Source: PUMD01 sp964599275 (lineage in GTDB: Bacteria > Bacillota > Sulfobacillia > SLMV01). Taken from it: DNA of 14,727 nucleotides. This document shows, in pieces, positions 7,208 to 12,883 of this stretch. A program made the translations under genes and the position numbers. The first letter of the stretch is position 1. Every line of letters starts with the position of its first letter. The notes under the pieces were generated by a model. That model saw nothing but the letters and a program-made list of their open reading frames with translations. It made no database searches and was not told the DNA's origin. The DNA is taken from the NCBI GenBank assembly GCA_964599275.1, contig CAZRFK010000049.1:1-14727 (forward strand), read 5' to 3'.

Positions 7208-7762
7208 ATGCAACAGGATGAGCGCAGCACGTTAAGAGAAATAACAGAAGTAGTAATCATTGCACTTATTATAGCATTATTCGTAAGAACATTTTTATTC
7301 GAAACTTTTGTTGTTGAAGGTTATTCTATGTTAGACACCCTTAACCATCATGAAAGGGTACTGGTTAACAAATTTTTGTATCACCTTCGCCCTCCAGAGA
7401 CTGGAGAAATAATTGTTTTCCAGAGCCCTGCTGATCCGAGAAAAGACTTCGTAAAGAGAGTTGCAGCTACTTCTGGTGAAATCATACAGATGGATGATGG
7501 GAATATTTTCATTAACGGTAAACGCGTTGATGAGGACTACATCACACGTGGAGATGATAGTGACATGCCCCCTAAGAAAGTTCCTCCACGCACCGTATTT
7601 GTTCTTGGTGACAATCGGAGCAATAGTGATGACAGCCGAAATTTTGGGTTCGTCCCCGAAGAACATATACGTGGCAAAGTAATCCTGGTATTTTGGCCTC
7701 CCATGCACATCCGATTGGAGAGTGAGCCGCACGGTGTCCACTGGCCGGAAAACGATTCATGA
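7208..7762 (+). CDS. lepB: Type I signal peptidase
   Basis: Membrane-bound serine protease that cleaves signal peptides from exported preproteins. It is 184 aa, the short Gram-positive type with a single N-terminal membrane helix (about residues 13-31), and the catalytic domain would be extracytoplasmic. The Ser-Lys dyad is Ser40 (EGYSM) and Lys83 (DFVKRVAA). Box E is GDNRSNSDDSRNFGFV (134-149). Box B reads SMLDTL, with Asp43 where Pro is commonest (SMxPTL); this does not touch the dyad. ATG 7208 has AGAGGGA (7197-7203) just upstream. It follows rplS after a 128-nt gap and overlaps rnhB by about 29 nt, so it is probably co-transcribed with rnhB. Confidence 0.95.
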   Translation: MQQDERSTLREITEVVIIALIIALFVRTFLFETFVVEGYSMLDTLNHHERVLVNKFLYHLRPPETGEIIVFQSPADPRKDFVKRVAATSGEIIQMDDGNIFINGKRVDEDYITRGDDSDMPPKKVPPRTVFVLGDNRSNSDDSRNFGFVPEEHIRGKVILVFWPPMHIRLESEPHGVHWPENDS

Positions 7763-8495
7763 TTTGAGACGTACGTTAACTGCGTGTCCTGATGGATGGC
7801 TGAACTTTCGGGACGGAGAGCGCATGGAGTGGCTCAAGGAGTGCCGTAGATTGAGGCGGAATATCTCTTTTGTCCGTAAAATGACCGATGACTGGCTGGT
7901 AGCTGGAGTAGATGAGGTCGGACGAGGCCCACTGGCTGGGCCAGTTGTTGCAGCTGCAGTGATTCTGCCGCCTGGTTTGATAATGGGTGGATTGGATGAT
8001 AGTAAAAGGATTACCTGCGAGCGAAGAAGGCAACTGTACAGCCAGGTTTGCAGCCGCGCAATTGCTATAGGTACTGGATGGCAGTCTGCTAGTGATATCG
8101 ATGATAAAGGTATAAAAAGTGCGACGTTTCAGGCGATGCGGACTGCCGTTTTGCGCCTGCTGGTTTCGCCACGGATGGTTATGGTAGACGGCAGAGATGA
8201 GATTCCGTCGCTTGGCTTTCCTCAGCGCAGTATAATAAGGGGAGATAGCCGATTGAACTGTGTGGCAGCAGCATCAATTGTCGCCAAAGTGGTTCGAGAC
8301 CGGTTCATGCATGCACGGCATCATCTTTTCCCTCAGTATGATTTCGCAAGTAATAAAGGGTACGGCACTCAGAAACATCGCGAGGCCCTGCGAAGTTTTG
8401 GACCGTGCAATTTACACCGCCGCTCCTTTTTGCCAAGCAGGGTGCAGCAGCTGTCCCTATTTAAAACGAAAAAGGAAAACGGGGGACCACAGTAA
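7734..8495 (+). CDS. rnhB: Ribonuclease HII
   Basis: Cleaves the RNA strand of RNA-DNA hybrids and initiates removal of misincorporated ribonucleotides. The catalytic acidic set is visible (numbering from the GTG at 7734): Asp60 and Glu61 in VDEVGRGPLAG, Asp152 in MVMVDGRDE, and Asp189 in VAKVVRDRF. DDSKRI, SFG-like GPCNLHRRSF and the N-terminal region TIHDLRRTL also fit. I chose GTG 7734 (GTG 7722 is also possible) because the upstream residues resemble the N-terminal extension (TVKDI-type) of Firmicutes RnhB. A shorter protein from ATG 7824 would lose it. The frame overlaps lepB by 29 nt. RbgA/YlqF, which precedes rnhB in Bacillus, is absent between rplS and rnhB. The TAA stop lies in the loop of an inverted repeat. 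Confidence 0.93.
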   Translation: MSTGRKTIHDLRRTLTACPDGWLNFRDGERMEWLKECRRLRRNISFVRKMTDDWLVAGVDEVGRGPLAGPVVAAAVILPPGLIMGGLDDSKRITCERRRQLYSQVCSRAIAIGTGWQSASDIDDKGIKSATFQAMRTAVLRLLVSPRMVMVDGRDEIPSLGFPQRSIIRGDSRLNCVAAASIVAKVVRDRFMHARHHLFPQYDFASNKGYGTQKHREALRSFGPCNLHRRSFLPSRVQQLSLFKTKKENGGPQ

Positions 8496-8506
8496 TGTGG
8501 TCCGCC
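8463..8506 (-). terminator. Predicted intrinsic terminator of the solute-binding protein gene
   Basis: GGACCAC (8484-8490) and GTGGTCC (8497-8503) form a perfect 7-bp stem with a 6-nt loop, extended by two G-C pairs beyond one mismatch (8481-8506). Read leftward, the stem is followed by GTTTTCCTTTTTCGTTTT, a T-rich tail, about 21 nt past the stop of the binding-protein gene. Read rightward there is no T run, so the element is predicted to act mainly on the minus-strand transcript. It overlaps the end of rnhB, whose TAA (8493-8495) is in the loop. Confidence 0.6.
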
Positions 8507-8527
8507 TAGTGTCCTGAATGAAATAGT

Positions 8528-10216
8528 CTACGGCGTGTCATCATACCATACCTCGGTCATGTCTGTCATTAAATAGGTTCCCCCTGCCCTGTAACCTTTA
8601 ACGAAGGATTGTACAGATTGATGACGGACTGGATAATACAAAGGAACCCATGGAGCTTGTTTGGAGATAATCTGTTCGGCTTGTTGATACAACTGAAACC
8701 GTTCAGTGCTTCGGTGTGCAATTTTTCTAGCTGCATCCAGAATGACATCCACCTCGGAGCACGAAAATTCAGTTCTGTTCCCTGCGCCACCCAGGTTATC
8801 TGAATGAAACAGGGGATACAAGAAGCTCTCAGGGTCGGGGAAATCTGCCCACCATGACAGATAGAACATATCATAGTCCTCTGAAGTATCCAGCATCTCA
8901 AATAACTCATTAGTTTCCAGCGTAGCAATATTTACATTAATTCCAACCTCAGAGAGATAGTCTGCTATTTTGTCGGTTATCTGCTGTGCCCGAGCGGAAC
9001 CCCCCCTCAACAACCGCAGTTCGAGTCCATTTGAATAGCCAAATTCTCTCAAAATCTGTTTAGCTTTTTGTTGATCGTAAGGATATCCAGTCAGATCTGT
9101 GTTGTGACCAGGCAGCTGCGGGGGAATAGCTCCGGCCGCTGGACTGAAGCCCCCCGGAATAACGGATTCCAACAGTTGACCTTTAGGTATGGCGTAATTG
9201 ATGGCTTTTCTGACTTTAGCATCTGATAAAGGGGGGTTTTGATTGTTAAAACCCAGATAGTATACGGCTGGTTTTTCAGCAGTCATTATCTGAAAGTTCG
9301 CACTGCCGTATTTCTCCTTGAGTTCGGCAGGAATATTGATTACTGATAATCTTCCCTTTTCAAACATTTCCTTCACTTGCTGCCTGCTTTTATCCAATTC
9401 ATATCGAATACCATCCAGGTAGGGTCGCCCGAGATGATAATCGTCTCGAGCATCCAACTCGATGTATTCGCCGTCGAAAAAATCCGTGAGAACAAAAGGT
9501 CCGGAACCGATCGGTTGAAATCCAGTCTTTCCTCCTGGTGCTTCGACAGTAGTGTCTTGCTGGCCGATCATTGCCACCCGGCGGCTGACAATGGAGGCAG
9601 CCGGCATTGCCAGAAGGGACAGAAACGATGAACGCGGACGGTTCAGAGTTATAGTAATTGTATAGGGATCTTCAGCCTGAAATCCGGCAACTTCATTGCT
9701 TTTTCCACTATTATATTGCTCTGCCCCCAATACATCCTTCAACACCCAGGCCCGTGGTGAATCTGTGTCAGGAGAGAGTAGGCGGAGAAATGAAAAAATC
9801 ACGTCATCCGCATTCAGTGGTTGTCCGTTGCTGAAAGTAACTTCCCTACGGAGATGAAAACGATATTTCAGCCCATCATTTTTGACTTCCCAGTTCCGGG
9901 CCAGATCACCTTCGATGGTCCCTTCTGGAGTCAACCTCGTCAATCTACTGTATATCAGGGCTGCCAATCGGCTCTCCTCGACAGAAGTTGCCTGGGCGGG
10001 ATCTTTTGTTACCGGTGTGAATCCTAAATGCTCCATCCAGATACCGCCATATTGAGCTTCTGAATCTTGGTCCGGTTCAGGATCTGGAACTGTTTGCTGG
10101 TGTTCGGATTCAGTTGGATACCAACTCATAATCCAAATGGAATTAAAGGAAAGACAAACGAACAGTAAAATTATTATTGCACCGATAGCATAATTTGGTA
10201 ATGGCTTTCTTTTCAT
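8528..10216 (-). CDS. ABC transporter family 5 solute-binding protein (oligopeptide/dipeptide type)
   Basis: Extracytoplasmic substrate-binding protein of the SBP_bac_5 (OppA/DppA-like) family, 562 aa. Features in order: basic start MKRKPLPNY and a hydrophobic segment (about 9-31); an acidic linker (PDPEPDQDSEAQ); then the binding lobes. Family landmarks are IYSRLTRLTPEGTIEGDLAR, WEVKNDGLKYRFHLRREVTF, NADDVIFSFLRL, PIGSGPFVL, VYYLGFNNQNPPLSDAKVRK, AINYAIPKGQLL, and near the end YDMFYLSWWADFPDPESFLY. No good lipobox: the Cys in LLFVC has Val before it, so an uncleaved N-terminal anchor is more likely than a lipoprotein. ATG 10216 has GAGGAG 8 nt upstream; the frame stays open to 10393 without a supported start. 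No permease or ATPase genes of the importer are adjacent, so this is an orphan binding protein. The ligand cannot be told from sequence. Confidence 0.9.
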   Translation of the reverse strand: MKRKPLPNYAIGAIIILLFVCLSFNSIWIMSWYPTESEHQQTVPDPEPDQDSEAQYGGIWMEHLGFTPVTKDPAQATSVEESRLAALIYSRLTRLTPEGTIEGDLARNWEVKNDGLKYRFHLRREVTFSNGQPLNADDVIFSFLRLLSPDTDSPRAWVLKDVLGAEQYNSGKSNEVAGFQAEDPYTITITLNRPRSSFLSLLAMPAASIVSRRVAMIGQQDTTVEAPGGKTGFQPIGSGPFVLTDFFDGEYIELDARDDYHLGRPYLDGIRYELDKSRQQVKEMFEKGRLSVINIPAELKEKYGSANFQIMTAEKPAVYYLGFNNQNPPLSDAKVRKAINYAIPKGQLLESVIPGGFSPAAGAIPPQLPGHNTDLTGYPYDQQKAKQILREFGYSNGLELRLLRGGSARAQQITDKIADYLSEVGINVNIATLETNELFEMLDTSEDYDMFYLSWWADFPDPESFLYPLFHSDNLGGAGNRTEFSCSEVDVILDAARKIAHRSTERFQLYQQAEQIISKQAPWVPLYYPVRHQSVQSFVKGYRAGGTYLMTDMTEVWYDDTP

Positions 10217-10354
10217 GACAAACTCCTCACATATCAGCCCCTGATTGTTTTGAAACAGCGCAACTGCTGGTTTCGTTACTAAACCATATGAATTTAACAT
10301 CAGACTAGAAGGACAAGGATGAAGTTTCATATTGAGATAGTGGAAGGATAAGAA

Positions 10355-10390
10355 GGGAGGCGAATCGATGTAGGTGGTTTGCAGCCTCCC
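10355..10390 (-). terminator. Inverted repeat downstream of the small membrane protein gene, weak terminator candidate
   Basis: GGGAGGC (10355-10361) and GCCTCCC (10384-10390) are perfect 7-bp complements around a 22-nt loop. On the minus strand the stem is followed by TTCTTATCCTTCC, pyrimidine-rich but not a strong T run. It lies 33 nt beyond the stop of the 95-residue gene and 138 nt before the binding-protein start. It may end or attenuate the upstream transcript. The large loop and poor tail keep confidence low. Confidence 0.35.
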
Positions 10391-10423
10391 CAATTCTTCG
10401 CGGGTGACAAATTTTTCTACTGG

Positions 10424-10711
10424 TCAGTTCTGGTGCTCGGTTTCCTGTTCGTCATCATTCTCATTATTTTCATCCTTTTCATCCTGTGACTCTTGTTCTT
10501 CTTCCATCTCCTTCTTGAGTTGTTCTCTTATCTGTTTCTTTCTTTTATATTCCTCTCTTCGGGCTCTCGAGTTGATCAATGCCAGGCCCAACACACCTAC
10601 CCATAACCCCAACAAAAAGGGCCAGTTACTATCCAATTGAAAAAGGTTTGGCGCCAACATAAGAAAAATGGCTACGCCAATAGTGGCAAATCCTGCAATC
10701 GTTCGAATCAT
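10424..10711 (-). CDS. Small two-helix membrane protein with acidic C-terminal tail, function unknown
   Basis: A 95-residue protein I do not recognise. Two hydrophobic segments, IAGFATIGVAIFLMLAPNLF (about residues 5-24) and WPFLLGLWVGVLGLALI (about 30-46), are separated by a short polar turn. A basic patch (NSRARREEYKRKKQIREQLK) follows, then a strongly acidic Glu/Asp/Gln/Asn tail to the C-terminus. The basic patch after helix 2 suggests both termini are cytoplasmic, with the tail as a charged, probably coiled or disordered extension. ATG 10711 is well supported by AGAGGAGTG 7 nt upstream; longer in-frame extensions lack such a site. A 5-bp hairpin (GGGAA/TTCCC, 10735-10749) lies just upstream of the ribosome binding site. 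It is transcribed away from the ABC exporter genes, so co-function with them or with the binding protein is unproven. Confidence 0.72.
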   Translation of the reverse strand: MIRTIAGFATIGVAIFLMLAPNLFQLDSNWPFLLGLWVGVLGLALINSRARREEYKRKKQIREQLKKEMEEEQESQDEKDENNENDDEQETEHQN

Positions 10712-10846
10712 TAAATTCACTCCTCTGCAATAATGGGAAAACCATTCCCTCACACTGCTCATGACTGAACATGATAAACAGACACAAAAGTCTGATTGAC
10801 ATCCGATATCAGTGCCAATTGGATTCCTGCTCAAAACATCACATCG

Positions 10847-10875
10847 ATTATAAAGATACGCAGTACCTTTATAAT
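10847..10875. repeat. 29-bp near-perfect palindrome, candidate operator
   Basis: ATTATAAAG (10847-10855) is exactly complementary to CTTTATAAT (10867-10875). Inside, TAC (10857-10859) pairs with GTA (10863-10865) around a GCA centre, so 12 of 13 possible pairs match, with one A/C mismatch. Both arms contain TATAAT in opposite directions. In RNA it would form a long AT-rich hairpin with a three-base loop but no T tail, so it is not terminator-like. As DNA it could be a repressor site or paired divergent -10 elements. Its right arm overlaps a possible leftward -10 element. Confidence 0.5.
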
Positions 10876-10984
10876 AATATGTTTTGGCCGGTTTATCCAA
10901 TTGTTGTGTGGAATCTGCAAAAACCTGCACATCAGACAGATGAGAGTGTATTATGACAGTCGATAAATAAGTCGGCTCAAACCA

Positions 10985-11013
10985 TTGACGGAAAATTGGT
11001 TCATAGGTATACT
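10985..11013 (+). promoter_or_regulatory. Predicted sigma-A promoter of the ABC exporter operon
   Basis: TTGACG (10985-10990), exactly 17 nt, then TATACT (11008-11013): 5/6 matches to each consensus box. The expected transcription start is near 11020, leaving a leader of about 58 nt to the ATG at 11078. It is the best rightward promoter in the divergent region, and its -10 lies within the left arm of an inverted repeat. Confidence 0.72.
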
Positions 11014-11041
11014 TAGTTCGAATTACGAAAGATAAGTATAC
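11007..11041. promoter_or_regulatory. Inverted-repeat operator candidate over the -10/+1 of the exporter promoter
   Basis: GTATACTTA (11007-11015) and TAAGTATAC (11033-11041) are perfect 9-bp inverted repeats. A second, inner pair is TTCG (11017-11020) and CGAA (11026-11029). The dyad centre (about 11024) lies close to the predicted transcription start, and the left arm contains the whole -10 element TATACT. A start near 11020 would leave the left arm out of the transcript, so the symmetry is best explained as a protein-binding site on DNA. That geometry would block RNA polymerase. The regulator is not encoded in the window as far as I can see. Confidence 0.55.
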
Positions 11042-11077
11042 AATACATTCCGAAATCATAGGAGTGTGGAAAAGGTT

Positions 11078-12883
11078 ATGAAAACAATCTGGCGCTTGCT
11101 TCGCTACCTGCTCAAGTATCCAAAGCTGGTAGCCTTCGCCCTAATATCCATGTTAGGTATGGTGGGAATGAGTTTTGTGGTCCCGTGGATCACCAGGTAC
11201 GTCATTGACATCGCTATCATAGAACAGCAGTGGTACTTGCTGTTGCCAGCCGCTCTCGGTGTCATAGGGGCTACAGCGTTACATGCACTATTTGTTGGTG
11301 GACGAAGATTTTATTGTGCATATTTGGGACAGAGGGTGATCTATGACTTGCGTAACCAATTATATGAGCACCTTCACAATCTCCCATTTAGTTTTTACGA
11401 TACAGCCCAGACGGGTGAGCTGATGTCCAGGGTTACCCAGGATGTCAATCTTATGCGGAGATTTTTGGGCTTTGGAGTAGTCAATATACTTCGAAGTGTG
11501 CTGATGTTTTTCGGCACAATGGTAGTTTTGTTTTTTATTAATGTGCGATTAACGCTTTTGGTTTTGTTTACTTTACCACCTTTTTTAATCATCATAAGGA
11601 TATTTTCACGGCGGATTCGTCCCATGTATAGAAAACTGCAGAGGAAATTGGCTGAAATGACTGCAGTTTTGCAGGAAAACATCGCCGGAGTACGTGTGGT
11701 TCGATCTTTTGCTCGGGAAGATCATGAAATTGAAAAATTTAATGACGTCAATTGGGACTACCTGGAGCAGAACATATCTACTGTTCGGGCCCGGGCTTTC
11801 TTTTTCCCCCTTATGCGGATGACCACCCAGATGGGTACCGCTCTTATCCTGTGGTATGGGGGAAGACAGGTTATTGCTGGCGTAATGACGCTGGGGTGGT
11901 TGGTGGCATACAACCAGTATGTGAGGCGCTTGCTGGGTCCTCTGCGTATGATGGGATGGCTTATCAATTTGGGTGAGCTGGCTATTGCTGCAGGACAGCG
12001 TGTCTTCAACATACTGGACAAGAAATCAGACATCAAAGAAAAAGAGGATGCTGTTGAATTGTCCGATGTTAAAGGAAACGTGAAAATCTCAGATGTGTGG
12101 TTCCGCTATCCTGACACAGAAGAATGGGTGCTGAAAGGGATAGATCTCGAGGCCAATCACGGGGAGAGAATAGCTTTACTCGGTGCTACCGGTTCAGGAA
12201 AAAGCACGCTTGTAAACCTGATACCGCGCTTTTATGATCCTGATAGAGGCACAGTAACCATTGATGGCCATGACTTGAAGGATTTGAAATTAGAATCAGT
12301 TCGCAGCAAGATAGGAATGGTTATGCAGGAAACATTCCTGTTTTCTGCCCCCATTAGAGAAAACATCGCTTACGGCAGGCCTGATGCTTCCCTGGAGGAA
12401 ATAAAAGCAGCTGCCAAAGCAGCTCAAATACATGATTATATCGATACCCTGCCGGAAGGTTATGATACAGTTGTGGGGGAAAGGGGAGTAGGACTGTCTG
12501 GTGGCCAGAGACAGAGAGTAGCTATCGCCAGAGCCCTTCTTTTAAATCCTCCGATTTTAATTCTGGATGATTCTACATCCAGTGTTGATGCAGAAACTGA
12601 AAAACTCATTCAGGACGCCTTGGATAATCTTATGGAGGGTCGGACCAGCTTTGTTATTACCCAGAAGCTTTCCTCTGTGCGGGGAGCTGACGAGATTATC
12701 GTATTGGAAAGAGGCGAAGTAGTGCAGCGGGGCAGCCATAAAGAACTACTGGACATCCCCGGCATTTACCGAGAAATATATGACCTGCAGTCTAAAGGAC
12801 AGGATGAGCTGTCTGAGGATATCTTCGAACGTGCACGCCTGCGAGCCCAGAACAGCGTGCAGAGTGGAGGGGTGCAACAGTGA
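11078..12883 (+). CDS. ABC exporter subunit 1 (membrane-ATPase half-transporter with degenerate ATP site)
   Basis: A 601-residue half-transporter: an N-terminal membrane domain of about six helices (residues ~15-310) and a C-terminal ATPase. Numbering from the GTG at 11066 (four residues more): Walker A GATGSGKST (373-381), Q-loop Gln421, signature LSGGQ (477-481), Walker B ILILDD with Asp502 where the catalytic Glu normally stands, D-loop SSVD, and ITQKLS with Gln533 where the switch His normally stands. Those two changes are typical of the degenerate partner in heterodimeric type IV exporters (BmrC/BmrD, TM287/TM288 class), which export drugs, lipids or peptides. The start is uncertain. ATG 11078 gives a family-like N-terminus (MKTIWRLLRYLLKYPK) but AGGAG (11060-11064) is 13 nt away; GTG 11066 is too close to it. 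The stop overlaps the next gene by 4 nt (GTGA). Substrate unknown. Confidence 0.92.
   Translation: MKTIWRLLRYLLKYPKLVAFALISMLGMVGMSFVVPWITRYVIDIAIIEQQWYLLLPAALGVIGATALHALFVGGRRFYCAYLGQRVIYDLRNQLYEHLHNLPFSFYDTAQTGELMSRVTQDVNLMRRFLGFGVVNILRSVLMFFGTMVVLFFINVRLTLLVLFTLPPFLIIIRIFSRRIRPMYRKLQRKLAEMTAVLQENIAGVRVVRSFAREDHEIEKFNDVNWDYLEQNISTVRARAFFFPLMRMTTQMGTALILWYGGRQVIAGVMTLGWLVAYNQYVRRLLGPLRMMGWLINLGELAIAAGQRVFNILDKKSDIKEKEDAVELSDVKGNVKISDVWFRYPDTEEWVLKGIDLEANHGERIALLGATGSGKSTLVNLIPRFYDPDRGTVTIDGHDLKDLKLESVRSKIGMVMQETFLFSAPIRENIAYGRPDASLEEIKAAAKAAQIHDYIDTLPEGYDTVVGERGVGLSGGQRQRVAIARALLLNPPILILDDSTSSVDAETEKLIQDALDNLMEGRTSFVITQKLSSVRGADEIIVLERGEVVQRGSHKELLDIPGIYREIYDLQSKGQDELSEDIFERARLRAQNSVQSGGVQQ

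Larger units (their letters stand above)
10712..11077. other. Divergent intergenic regulatory region (366 nt)
   Basis: AT-rich spacer between the leftward small membrane protein gene and the rightward ABC exporter genes, with no credible coding frame. It contains two perfect 9-bp inverted repeats (10847-10875 and 11007-11041) and a good rightward sigma-A promoter (10985-11013), annotated separately. A possible leftward promoter is TTGGAT (10900-10895), 18 nt, TATTAT (10876-10871). It would start near 10864, give a ~150-nt leader for the 95-residue gene, and its -10 overlaps the first inverted repeat. That promoter is only a moderate match. Confidence 0.6.

Noticed and set aside
10217..10393. 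N-terminal extension of the solute-binding protein frame
   Set aside because: The frame is open, but the extension is not family-like, has no ribosome binding site, and ATG 10216 has a very good one followed directly by a membrane-anchor sequence.
10374..10640. 88-codon plus-strand frame rich in Ser, Cys and Phe
   Set aside because: It is the complement of the Glu/Asp/Lys-rich tail of the 95-residue minus-strand gene, which has the better start and ribosome binding site. The Ser/Phe repeats are a composition artefact.
10796..10801. Perfect TTGACA on the plus strand
   Set aside because: At 16-18 nt spacing there is only TTGGAT-like sequence, not a usable -10, so I do not call a promoter here.
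10771..10956. 61-codon plus-strand frame in the divergent intergenic region
   Set aside because: There is no Shine-Dalgarno before its start, no recognisable features, and it runs through the 10847-10875 palindrome.
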